A stretch of 64,000 bases of DNA from Branchiostoma floridae (Eukaryota > Chordata > Leptocardii > Amphioxiformes > Branchiostomatidae). How positions within the stretch are numbered: the first letter of the stretch is position 1; each line of letters starts with the position of its first letter. The position numbers and the translations under genes were made by a program. The notes beneath the pieces were generated by a model, which saw only the letters and a program-made list of their open reading frames with translations, ran no database searches and was not told the origin of the DNA. Where the stretch lies: the NCBI RefSeq assembly GCF_000003815.2, contig NC_049980.1:9141594-9205593 (forward strand), written 5' to 3'. Below are positions 41,296-53,108 of this stretch, one piece after another.

Positions 41296-42950
41296 GTTTG
41301 TTTGTTTATTTTGCTCGATACTTTTATCCGATGCCGCGATGATAACACACACCCTAGGCTAGCCAAGTAACCCGAAGGCTGTCAACAAAGGACAAACCCT
41401 AGTCACAAAGATAGAAAAAAAACTACTTAAATTCTATTACAGGACATTCATGTGAAATTATCGCCTGGCTACTTAACTACTACTTGTGCAAAGGACACAT
41501 TGCTTACGGCTATCATCATTTAGATAAGAGTTATATAGTGGTTCAGCTGTTCTAGTTGATTTACTATGCAAACGTCACAAGAGTTCACCCAAAGCTACTA
41601 GCGAGGCCACCACTGTAGTCTGCAGCTTTTCGTCGGAATCTCTTACCCGAAGCCAAGAGGATGACTTTACCCGCAAATTGAACGACTAGATATATAAAAG
41701 TTTGACTGAGGGTTAATGTTGAGGTCAATCTATCCCAGCAGGCTCAGCGTTTTTGGCAGAGGGCGGGTACTAGCATGTTTGCTCCATCTGTTGTTGTAAA
41801 TGTTACAGTAGGAATGTAGCAAGTCTACAAAGTACAAACTAAACGTGCACATGTCCGGGCTTTCAAAGTAGAGCGTCTACGGTATGGTACAGTCCGGTTG
41901 AAATGACATGGTTCTACAGGTGTTTTTGTTCCGAATTGAAAATACACAGTATTTGTAACTTAGAAAATAATTGTTTTCATCTAATTGAGAATCGCAGATC
42001 ATCATACAGTAGATATCAAGATGTGCGAACGTGAGCTGTCATTGTTATGCACATGAAAAAACATAGTTTTGTTGCAGTGGTATGTACCAAATAAAGCGCT
42101 GTATTTTCTTTTAAAAAATAACATTAGGGACAATAAAACTTGATGTAGTCACCCATATGGTCCAAAAATATACAGAATTATACAGAATATGGTCATATTC
42201 AGAATTCCTACATGCCCATCTATTGATTCCATTACTTCTTAATTCATCGATGAGAGAACAATGGAAGGTCAAAAGGCCAATTTAGCCAGGTAGGAAACCT
42301 TAACTGACGTTTAATTATTGAGAGGCATATCGCTGCAATGGAAGCCGGCGGAGAGTTCGCATCATGTTCAGTCCTACCCCACCCTATCCTACCCTCCTTG
42401 TACAAAGTTAAATGTGACATTACGTGCTCTTGTACGACCCCAGACGGTCAGACAGTGTGCTGCGAAATGTTTCAGTGTACGAGACGTAAATAAAGACAAG
42501 GCCACTAGACGAAAGGCTAACACATTTTCGCATAATTCAAGTATAGGATTTTAACATTGAAAACAACTTTGAAAAGATTTACAAAAAGTTACTCTTTTCA
42601 TCTATTATCTGTATTGCAATAATACAGGTTTTATTCTTGATCTTGCCTACGTCGATTTGAAATTCATTAACGGATTTGTTAGTAAGTTATCCTAAGGACA
42701 AGATTTAAAGTCCTTGAATATCTGAAGCCAAAACGAAATTTTAAAATCTGCATGTCATAAATATTTGACATGGAAGACGTCGAAGCTCACCGGACATATA
42801 TTTTGTTCGACTTGTACGATTTATAATTGGCATACATGCGCCTCCTTGACCTTAATTCTATGTAAACACGTCGTCGTCATGTTAGCCCCCTCCCCACCCC
42901 TCTACCCATAAAAAAAGTGGCCTCCTAGCTGTGATAACCCGTTCCTGTAA
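41296..42950. other. Intergenic, nothing recognised
   Basis: About 1.65 kb to the right of the transposon, AT-rich, with only short chance frames. I saw no splice-linked coding segments. Confidence 0.45.
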
Positions 42951-43112
42951 TCTCCAAGCAGATCCTACGGTAGCATCAGATAGTATCAAGAGCTTGCAGA
43001 GGAGTGAAACCGGCCTAGGAGTGTGTATGCGAACGTTTGACTCCCTTTGGCCGGCTGTACTCCTTGGCCAGCTTTGATATTATCCTATGGCACCGTAGGG
43101 TCTGCTTGGAGA
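42951..43112. mobile_element. MITE with about 60 bp imperfect TIRs
   Basis: TCTCCAAGCAGATCCTACGG (42951 on) is mirrored by CCGTAGGGTCTGCTTGGAGA (ending 43112). Pairing continues inward through GATAGTATCAA/TTGATATTATC and GGAGTG..CCGG/CCGG..TACTCC. The loop is small and there is no coding capacity. Confidence 0.85.
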
Positions 43113-43149
43113 CTACCGTTCCTGTGCTCTACCGCATGCTTGAGTACCT

Positions 43150-43530
43150 CGACTTAGCCCTTGTGCCTTAGCGGAATGACCCCCGGGCGCCTTATAGGGC
43201 GCGGCGCCATTTGGGAGGGCAGCAGACGTGACGCAGCGGCCCGCAATGGGCGTGAGTCTCTCGGAGGGGTAATCATCCTTACGGGGAGGGAGACATTCCT
43301 GGCCGGGTTCTCACATCGCCCAGAAGGCGGAGATAACAAGGCCGCAACCGGAGAAGCTGCGCGATAGGGCAGGCATCTTCCCGCAACCTTCCCCGTGGCC
43401 AGGGCCGTCTGAAGTCTCCTCCTGCGCAGGAAATGAGCGGGAGGCAGCCATTTCCGCACATTTAACCAGCTGGGAAGATTTGTATGACAGGAGCTCTCTC
43501 AAACGGTCACAGAAAACGGTCACAGATTTC
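43150..43530. other. GC-rich, CpG-containing block
   Basis: This block of about 380 bp is clearly richer in G+C and CpG than its surroundings (GGGCGCGGCGCC, CGCCCAGAAGGCGG). It could be a promoter CpG island, an unrecognised exon or a GC-rich repeat. The open frames on both strands show no family similarity. Confidence 0.35.
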
Positions 43531-45881
43531 TTCACCCTACAACGTCCTGCCATATTTTGAAGGTAAGAAGCTGCTTGATATAAATGCTAGTTCTTTCATA
43601 TTACTACGTAGTTGTACCATTCGAGCAGCTCTCTGTACATATTGTATTGTTGGACGTTGTCACTCATAAGGCAACATCTAAGGGACAGTTACCGACAGAC
43701 CGTTTCAAGGACACCTAAGCTTCGTGTCTACCAGTTAAGTCACCGTAGGTCTTAACGTATTAACTTGTCGACACAATATTCTGACACCTGTCTTACACCA
43801 TTTGTCCAGGTCGACTGAACGTTTCTTGTAGAAGTCAAATACTTTGTGGAGAAATGCGTATAGCTAGTGGTACAACGACTGTGTCCTTTAATGTAGTTCA
43901 GACTACAATTTAACTATGTTTTATGTTTGGTATTGAGAAAATGTTTTCAACTGAATATTGACAGAGCTGGCTTTATTGTACTGCAACATAAAGTGTTAGG
44001 CGTTGAAAATTTTATCACTCTTTGGTCACTGGGCCTCTGGATAACTACACGTATTTTTCTCTGTTTATAGTTCCTTTGCTATGTTTGCTTTTGCATATCA
44101 TTTCCTCATTTTTGCCATTTGGACACTGTATTTGAAGTGTTGAACTCGGGTAACATTATTTAGTGAAAGTTTGCCAGGCGCAACTGGAAAGGTAACGATA
44201 CTCTCATTTGTACCATTTTTACCAAGAGGCCTGTTATAAACAAGGAAACTGAAACTATTTCCAAAGGACATGAAGATGCTCAAACAAAACCCTTTCTTTT
44301 TCAAACAAAGTCACCAAATTTATCAGGAGTTTTGACAAAAAAGTTATGAAACGAGTCACTAATACCAAGTATCACAATCTCCCAGCAGAGATTCAGCTCC
44401 GGCTGTTTTTGACGTGTTTTATGCGTTTCAGTGTTGGGCTGTCCATTTTGTTCCCTTTTCTTCATGTCCGGAAGAGAAAACGGTTTTAAATAGAAAGCCC
44501 GAAAAACGGCCTAACACATGTAAAAAAACAACGTTAACCGGTGCCGAATCTCCGCTTGGAGAGTGGATCAAACCAACATGCAGCAGTATTTCTTTCCAGT
44601 TTCAGTTCACCTGTAAGTGTCCCGTTTACATGGACGATCAATGGTTATTTTTGTCAGATTCTTTATAATATTTCATTTTGAAATTTCAAAGGAAAGGCAA
44701 GAAACTGCTAACAAAAACTATGTCTGTATTTTATGTGAGTCAAAAAAAAAACGGACCAGGCGGGAGGCACATGAGTCTGAGATATTGCGCAGTGTGCGAA
44801 TGGTTTTTGGTTCATTGCAACTTTATTTATAACCTACGTATGATTGTTCATATTTACAGGTAGAACAGACCAAGATACATTATGAAAAAATCGACAAAAG
44901 TTTATGACAAAGGAATGAAGCATTTTTGATAACTAGAACATATCTTAAAGCGCCATTCCACCTTTAAATGGCCAGATATTATTGTTTTCAATATTTTGCA
45001 CTATTGGCAATATAGTGCAAAGACAGTATAAAAGGTACATTTTCTAGATATTCTCAATGTTCAGATAAGATTTCTGCGTTTCTGTCGTAGAATGAAATAT
45101 TTCTTCTAAATCACAAAATTAGTAAATGCTCGATGTAGCTACACTAACTGGTAAATAGGGTTATGCCCATTGATAGACGTCGAAAACTAGTCATTATCTT
45201 ATATAGACGAATCCTAAAGCTGGGTTTGTACAATGCCATTGAAATCTCCCAAACCTAGGTACTCAAATTTCAATTCTATGTGGGAACAAAGGCTATCAGC
45301 ATATATTTCGTTTCCTCTAAAGACAAGGAAAGTTTTCTCCATTCTACAAACACGTATGAATAGATACTCCGTTTCAACTGTTTCAACGTTCTACACGTTG
45401 ACATGTATACAACAGTTCTGGACATTGATGTGTCCAAAAAGTGAAGTAAAACACATTGTTACTGTTAGGAACATTTTGCTCCTGCACAGAAATTGGACTA
45501 AATTCATTATTAGTTGGAACACCTATCATTGACTAAATCAATGAGAATATGTATTGTCGACAAAGCTAGTGGATGAATGATATACACGTACCCTATATAT
45601 GGCCAGTGTGCATCACAGTCCAAAATGTGGACCAGAACGTCATTTTGGACTTTTCATACGCTCAGAAAATGCATATATAAAACACGGTTCTTATATTCCT
45701 GTGCCAGTGAGTCCGATAGCGAGAATGGAAACATACCAGAGTCGTGAGACGTTCAGATCTATTTATATAAGAGGGCCCATTGTAAGGTCTTGTCCGAACA
45801 CGCGGTGCACCAAATGAAGAGGACCTAAATCAGGAGGCTGAGCTGTTTGATTTGGAGAGTGTCAGGCGAACACCCCGGGAG
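43531..45881. other. Intergenic, nothing recognised
   Basis: Several short open frames overlap on both strands, with no domain or splice support. No MITE ends were recognised. Confidence 0.4.
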
Positions 45882-46600
45882 TCCGTTTAACTAGGACACA
45901 GCGTTTAGGGGATTTGGCGGAGGTAGAGGTCATGTGGTCATGTGGTCTTGTGGTCTTCTAGATTTCTACTGTAGCGTTGTATCAACTGGCGTAACGGTTA
46001 CGGTGTTTGGTCCGGGAGTCCCGGACCCAGAGGTCCAGGGTTCGAAACTCCTGACGTTGTGGACCTTTTAAAGGGACAATTTCGGGTGGATCAAAAAAAA
46101 CTATGTCCGGATATGCAGCATGTATTGTTCAGTACAAACCTGGTGTATGACACAAACACAAACAATATGAACTGACTGTGATTTTCAAAATTTTCGGTGT
46201 TTATTTAACTAGGAAACGGCGTTAAGGGGATTTGGTGGAGGAGAGGGGGTCATATGATCTTCTAGATTTCCACTATGGTGTTTTATCAATTGCCGCGCCG
46301 TAACGGTTACAGTGTTTGGTCCGGGAGCCAGAGGTCCTGGGTTAGTTAAAGGGACCATTACGGTTTGAGTGGATCATACAACTATGTCCGGGTATGCAGC
46401 ATGTACTGTTCAGTACAAACCTTGTGAATGACATAAACACACGCAAAAACAGACAATAGCAAGGTAAAAAAAAGGTACATTGTATAAAGATATGAACTGT
46501 GATTTTCCAAAATTTCGGTGTCCCTTTAACTAGGGCACGGCGTTTAGGGGATTTGGTGAAGGGAGAGGGGTCATATGATCTTCTTGAACTTTGTTTTTCC
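45882..46600. repeat. Tandem array, unit about 315 bp, with tRNA-like boxes
   Basis: A block starting TTTAACTAGGACACAGCGTT (45888), then TTTAGGGGATTTGG, recurs near 46202 and 46525. The first two units share GCGTAACGGTTACGGTGTTT followed by CCAGAGGTCC. GGCGTAACGGTTACGG and GGTTCGAAAC in unit 1 resemble tRNA A and B boxes, so the unit may derive from a tRNA-related SINE. Confidence 0.72.
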
Positions 46601-46715
46601 GACCCCTACTCACCTACTAAATATCATTAGCCATACAAGGCTTCTCTAGTTATGTTGTGCACAGACGGACACACACACACACGCGCGCGCGCAAACACAA
46701 ACAAACAAACACACA
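46598..46715. repeat. Dispersed repeat fragment ending in an (AC)n(GC)n tract
   Basis: CCCCTACTCACCTACTAAAT followed by ATCATTAG, then ACACACACACACGCGCGCGC. It is a relative of the repeats at 23765-23935 and, inverted, at 51594-51730. Confidence 0.6.
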
Positions 46716-48784
46716 CGTGAGCACATGACGTCATAAATTTGATTGCTCTGTCTTTATCGATGAAGTTCGTTAATTTAAGCGGTCACAACGTGGTCTCAGC
46801 CTCCAGTAGTAAGAGGGTTATAGCTCTGCAAAAAGAAATCTTCCACAGCCTCTAAAATGGCGGTTCGCTCGTAATGGCAACTCATTTCGGTCTTATCAAC
46901 GTTTCCTCGAGAACAGGTGTTATCAATTAGCAAACCAATTATCAAAACTTGATATCTTAACATTTCCTTGTTTTCTGTGGCACGCGCGTTTGCAATGCAA
47001 CTTTCCAACATCCCTTCTTTGAAATGTTTTCATTTTGTAATTGCGACACAGAGTCTTTTTATTTGATACAGACACCTTATTGTAGCGTTGATACGTTACA
47101 ATAGTCTTTTCTAATCCACGCCGCAAGCGGCGCTCCAAAAATGATAAAGATTATAATAATTTGGGCCGGAAAAATGGATTATCAGTTCCTTGTTATTATA
47201 CTTAGGTATCGTTTTAAAAGTATTAAGAAACAGCGGCACCACTAGTTGTTTTCGTCTCAGTGGTGTCCAAAAAATGTCAGCTAAATTAATATCAGGAATA
47301 CTAATAATCCATACAGATCTAGCGAGTTTCCTTGTCGGATTCCTCCCCATAACTATAATCAGACTCCGGGGCTCCACTCCCCTGTAATCACGATAGCGCG
47401 CTCAACCCAAAATCCGGCCGGGCGGTCCTAACATCACAGGCAGATTAGTGAAGGCCGAGTTGTCACACACGGATTAATACAGAAGATAACACAGATCCTG
47501 TTTATCGACTGAAAAGGGATTAAAGTCGGCTTAGTTCTAAGTGCAGACGTTTTGTTTATGAGATATAAATCCTTAAGACTTTCAGATTACCGTATTTAGG
47601 CAGACGGACGTAAAAATTGTTTGGAAGGTGTACGGGGTTAGCGAAACCAAGGCCATGTGCGCGGCGCAGATTGACGTTTTGATTCAAGCAACACTTTTAA
47701 GCAGGAAGCGTTTTTTCCCTAGGTAAGCAAAATAATTTGCGTTACGCGATAAAAGCCTGCTACTTCAGGCAACATTAGTTCTAACAAGTTGATAGTAGAA
47801 AATACTTAGACCTATCTGATTTTGGTAAATGGTTCTACACAACTTCATGCCTGTGGGAAAATGTTGTGTTGTCGATTACCAGGCCAACGTTACTAGAACC
47901 TGTCAAACCTAGCTTTCTCTTGTTTTGATCACTGGCAAGACATAAGATTTCCGATCTTAGTTAGGAGATTCAAAACAGACTTCCCTTACTTCACACTTTG
48001 TTAACAGATTAATGCTTTTAATAGTTGTGAGTTGTTAGATGTGAGAATGTGTAGCAAACATAACGTTGTTACTTCGTTCTTCAGTTTATCCATTGTATGC
48101 TTGTCTTTTAAGCAATGTATTTTTCTTAGGTATCATCTATATTCGCTGATCAATTGAAGTCACCAGTTTTGTGATAGTGCGTGTTTCGTTCTGATTATAG
48201 ACCGGTTTTCCGTTTCGTTTTGTGTTTCTTTTTCCTTTGCGGGAAACACTCTAGGCTATAGAAAGTTTGGTTTCAGTGTCAGTGAAAATTGAGGGAAAGA
48301 AAATTACTGAATGATTTCCAAAAGACGCAGCCAGAGGCTCTGAAAACATCATACCGTGTATCGACAAAATAAATTCTTCCTTTTTAGATAGATAGAAGTT
48401 TACAATCATCAACTTAACTAATTCAACCCCCATGAAAATAATGCCGAATATTACCACTTTTTGCAGTAGAAATGGGCAATATCTATAAGATAAACAAAAT
48501 TAGCTACAAAGAGCACATATTCCTTGCCCTTAAACACAACTCGGTTAAACAGCCATATAAGGTGTCCGAATTTGCAGGAAACGTCTTGCTCGTAATGATT
48601 AGTTAAGTACCGAAAATCCAAAATAATCTCAGGCCAAATTCAGTTAAACAGATTTAGACGCGTGGGCCGAGCTCATTTCTTGACAATGTCTTGCGTGATG
48701 AACTCACATGATCGACACGCAAAGCCAGAACTCCCATATCCTGACTTTATAGGTATATCCTTTCTTTAACCCCCGTTTCTTGGA
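46716..48784. other. Intergenic, nothing firmly recognised
   Basis: A minus-strand frame at 47111-47377 is unusually clean but matches no family that I know. The rest looks non-coding. Confidence 0.4.
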
Positions 48785-49046
48785 NNNNNNNNNNNNNNNN
48801 NNNNNNNNNNNNNNNNNNNNNNNNNNNNNNNNNNNNNNNNNNNNNNNNNNNNNNNNNNNNNNNNNNNNNNNNNNNNNNNNNNNNNNNNNNNNNNNNNNNN
48901 NNNNNNNNNNNNNNNNNNNNNNNNNNNNNNNNNNNNNNNNNNNNNNNNNNNNNNNNNNNNNNNNNNNNNNNNNNNNNNNNNNNNNNNNNNNNNNNNNNNN
49001 NNNNNNNNNNNNNNNNNNNNNNNNNNNNNNNNNNNNNNNNNNNNNN
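48785..49046. other. Assembly gap (262 N)
   Basis: A run of N. Any frame across it is an artefact. Confidence 0.99.
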
Positions 49047-51593
49047 CTGTGACGAGAGAGTAGAAGTATTAAGGGGGTGAATGTATGGACACAGTTGGTT
49101 GTGAAAGGAGGATCAGAAATTCAGCTTGATTGTAAGTCTTGATCGTTGGAGACAAGAGATGCAGGAAGGAAAGAAAACTAGGTATCGAAAGTGTTGGAAA
49201 GGGAACCATAGCACACGGTATTCAAACATGCGTAAATTCCGTTCTTAAACGTTAAATCATGTTCAACATAGACGTATTTTCAATCTTGCCGAAATTGTAC
49301 AACTCACAACAACAACGGGCACGTAAAGATCGCCGTTACTAGTCATTGATTACGTGGTCTTTCTTCTTTTCATAGGCGTGGATTTTATTCATTTTATTTT
49401 TTTTCTGTCATTTTTACCCAGGGTAATCAACTCAGGGATTTACACTGCTTTGCTGTGGAACCCTGGGTAAAGATCCGTACTTTCTGTTCTTGTTTTTAGC
49501 TGCCTTTCAGCAACGTAAAGATACTGTAAAATTATCAACACACGTACACCTTTAACTTGTGTCTAAATTGCCACTTTGCTAAGGTGTATATATCTAGAGA
49601 CATTGTCTATGATCAGGGCGGCTGTATCATGCGGAACCATTGTGGGATTTTCCCTGCCATATTGACTTAGTTTAACGCTAAGTTTATATCCGTAGCTCTC
49701 AGCTAGCTACGGAAACCTCTGGATCATAAATAGGAATACAAGGCTGAGACACTTGCTGCCGTGGCGACAGATCAAAAACTTACAAGACTTGTAGGCTGGT
49801 GCGCTACGTATACAGCCTACAAGTGATGCTGATAATGATGATATGGGATGGAAGAATTAGTAATTAATCATATCCCACATTGCGTTAGGGCCTCTTTCTG
49901 GGAATATAAAAAGGTTGCTTGTTTCATTTTAGCCTTTCTTTTTTGGTACTGTATTGCATGCCCGGTAAACCATCTCACTGTGTAACACGCCAGGTCACCT
50001 AAGTTAGCGCCGAATGCGAAGAGAGTAGTCGGCCCACCCAATAACCAATAACCAATTTTTGAGCGACTTCAGAAGCGTTGCCCTTTTTACCACGTCCGCG
50101 AAAAATTTGTAGACTTCGCCGTGTCCGAGGGATTTTACAGAGCGCTATTTACGCTTCGTGTGTACATGCTTGTACGTTTTGCATGATATTACCATGATTG
50201 TAAAATCAAGGGTAACACAAACTCAGTTTAAGCGACGCCGCCAACGTGTCGCAGTCCGGTGAGATACCCGCTTAAATAGCTCAACGCACAACGCTCTTAT
50301 GCATTATATTTCACTGCTTTTGATATCGCCATTTTTAATGCTAAGGCAAAGATCAAACAAACAAGAGGAAACATTTGTTTGTATGGTAGATTAACTGGTA
50401 CAGGCGAACATAGAAAATAATTTCCCGTACGCATTATAGGCTTACATGCCACGACATATATTATATGTTTACGTATTGGTACTTAACTATACTTTATCTC
50501 ATAGGAAAAGCATGTAACCTTCCAGCAGCGATTGGGAAACAGCATTAATATCGACCTTTAAAGATAAACATCAGCATAACCCTGATGCAAAGCGGTTTGT
50601 CATTGCCATCTCCTCGACTGCCCGCCAGACATTGTTCGGATTTCTCACAAGCGCCCCCTGACCCCCACCCGGGGTGATGCAGTCTCCTGGGTCACTATTA
50701 CCGAATTCCGGTCATCTAGGCCAACAACGAATCCGACGTGCGTATTGGTGATGAAATTGTAACTGCGACACAACTGACAAACGTTGATGCAATGTACGTT
50801 TATAGAGTTTCGAAGACGAGCAACCGTCACGATTCTAAAACACCAAGTCCATACACTGAAGTGTCAAAAATGCTTATCAGACAAATATGAGGCAGAAAAC
50901 CAAACCTTAAACCTCAATAAATTCTGCAATATTTTTTTCAGTTTGGTGTGATTCTCTCACCTTTTTATACAAAGTTATTAACACTACTGCACCTTTATCA
51001 AAGGGGTAACCTATATCCGGTATTTTGAGAAAAAAAAACATGGTATTTTGGGATGTTAAGTCGACGGACTGTAATTTAATTTTACAATACATGTATTTTC
51101 AAAATATTGCAATTTCAAACTATCGTCAGTCGACTTCACACCCCTTAAAGAAATAACTCCGCTTTTACAAACAGAGAATATAGGCTACCCGTGGATAAAG
51201 GTGAACTAGCGTCAAATGTAGGACCTTCATTTTTCGTACAGGTTCTTTTACGCTTTTCGTCTGTAGTCATCTAATCCTTATCAGTATACACACGCAGACC
51301 GGTTGCAAGATATACGAGTTCCCTACCACTGTCGTTAGCACAATTATGAAGCCGGTCTGTTATATGATACTTTGTGTATCTGGTTATCTCCAGACTGAAC
51401 GTTATTTTAAACCACATGGCCCGAAGCCGACGACCTCTAGTACTGACAAAACACTGGTCACTTTTAATTTGGAAGGACATTTTCCAAACTTCAGGTCCGA
51501 CATCTTAGAATAGTGAATCTACGTTTCAACTTGTTATTGTTGTTACTGTTATTACCTTTGCCAGAATGGCTAAGGTTATGTTTTGGGCTTGTG
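49047..51593. other. Intergenic with small repeats
   Basis: A short inverted repeat TTTACCCAGGG / CCCTGGGTAAA lies at about 49416-49474. A segment near 50225-50265 (AAGCGACGCCGCCAACGTG then CGCAGTCC) matches 21736-21770 in a peroxidase intron (CAGCGACGCCGCCAACGTGC then CACAGTCC), marking another dispersed repeat. No gene is supported. Confidence 0.45.
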
Positions 51594-51900
51594 AGTCTGT
51601 GTGTGTGTCTGTGTGTGTGTCTGTGTGTTAACAGCATAACTCGAGAAGCCTTGGATGGATCCCGATGATATTTGGTAGGTGGGTAGGGGTCGGGAAAACG
51701 AAGGTCAAGTTCGATAATGGGCCCCCTAGCGGCTTGCTAAGGTACTGCAGTAGAACCTCAATTTTTTATATCTCGTGTTCTGGACGTGCTGTGGTTGTGA
51801 TTTTTGAGTGGTAGATAGCCCTTGTAGTAGAGAGTAAGTGCTGTAAGTTTGGGCCCCCTAGCGGCTTGTTTGGAACTGCAGTCGCCGGTTTCCTTTCAAA
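51594..51900 (+). repeat. Dispersed repeat with (GT)n head
   Basis: GTGTGTGTCTGTGTGTG, then TAACAGCATAACTCGAGAAG, then GATGATATTTGGTAGGTGGG and GGGCCCCCTAGCGGCTTG (which occurs twice, about 51720 and 51850). It is homologous in inverted orientation to 23765-23935 and leads directly into the 246 bp tandem array. Confidence 0.6.
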
Positions 51901-51927
51901 CTTTGGACGAGAATTACTCGAGAACGT

Positions 51928-52770
51928 GTTGATGGATCGTCATGATTTTTGGCATGTAGATAGAATGAGTGATGACTTGAATAATGGTATACTAATTATG
52001 CAAATCAACAGCTAATTTGCATAATTAATGAGGAAAATTCATAAATCCACTGCATTCCATGATAGGACTTTCAAACTTGTCACATATGTAGCTGGGAAGG
52101 AGAGAAATGTCGATAGATATCAATTATGCAAATGATGACCTCATTTGCATAATTAATGAGAAAATATGAACATGTTGACGGATCATCATGTTTTTTGGTA
52201 TGTAGGTAGCGTAAGTGAAGACCTACATAATGAGATACCAATTATGCAAATCAACAGCTAATTTGCATAATTAATGAGGATATTTTATAAATTCACTACA
52301 TTCCATGATAGGACTTTAAAACTTGTCACATATGTAGCTGAGAAAGAGATAAATGTCAATACATATTTATCATGCAAATGATGATCTCATTTGCATAATT
52401 AATGAGAAAATATGAACATGTTGACGGATCATCATGTTTTTTGGTATGTAGATAGCCCAAGTGAAGACTTATATAATGTGATACTTATTATGCAAAAAAA
52501 CAGGTAATTTGCATAATTGATTAGGAAAAGTTAATAAATCCACTGCATTCCATTATAGTACTTTCATCAAAGTTGTCACATATGTAACTGAGAAAGAGGG
52601 AAGAGAGTAAGAGGTGTATTTAAAGACTTTGAAAGAGAATGGATCAAAGGATCATCATGACTTTTGGTATGCTGATAGCTTAAGTAATGCTTGATACAAT
52701 TTGATATCAATTAATTGTAACTTGGGATCTAATTTGCATAATGAATGCCGAAATTTTATAAACCAACTCC
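51928..52770. repeat. Tandem array, unit about 246 bp, rich in ATTTGCATAATTAATGA
   Basis: Units start near 51928, 52174, 52420 and about 52638 with GTTGACGGATCATCATG-like sequence. Each contains CCACTGCATTCCATGATAG (or a variant), CTTGTCACATATGTAGCTG, and inverted pairs ATTATGCAAAT / ATTTGCATAAT. It lies just upstream of the fibrinogen-domain gene, probably in its first intron or promoter. Confidence 0.85.
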
Positions 52771-53108
52771 AAGCATATAATTATAAAGAAAATGAAATGA
52801 GTAACGCATTTGTCTGCAGACATCATTCTACATAACAAACCTGGTTTATTTGGCAAAGGTATGCGTTCGTGGAAGTCTAGTTGCTGTTACGTTTTACTAT
52901 CTGTTTACTGTTTGGGTATGCTTGCCTATATTGTTTTACTTCTGAAGCTACGTATCTAGTTGTAGTAGCAACATTAGTGTTTGGAATTTTAGGTTTCTAT
53001 CTATATCAAAACATTCCTCACGTTTTGTTTGGTGTACTTGCTTCAAATTACATGCAAGTTTATTTGGTATTCATGATTTTGGTGTCCACATATTTCTTTT
53101 AATTTTAG
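52771..53108. other. T-rich intron end upstream of the fibrinogen-domain gene
   Basis: The T-rich stretch ends TTTTTAATTTTAG at 53108, immediately before ATGATGG. This is a good polypyrimidine tract and acceptor, so a 5' UTR exon probably lies upstream. The hydrophobic frame at 52881-53102 is a by-product of the T-richness. Confidence 0.55.

Noticed and set aside
43154-43553. Arg/Pro-rich open frames on both strands
   Set aside because: They follow from the high G+C of this block, are open on both strands at the same time and show no domain.
45965-46055. Possible tRNA gene
   Set aside because: A- and B-box-like words are present, but no cloverleaf with paired acceptor and anticodon stems can be drawn, and the segment is part of a tandem repeat.
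51928-52770. CRISPR-like array of regularly spaced repeats
   Set aside because: The units are about 246 bp and similar throughout, with no short repeat/unique spacer pattern, in a eukaryotic genome. It is an ordinary tandem repeat.
52881-53102. Highly hydrophobic plus-strand frame resembling a small membrane protein
   Set aside because: It starts at TTG rather than ATG, lies in a T-rich tract that ends in a splice acceptor, and is best explained as the end of an intron before the fibrinogen-domain gene.
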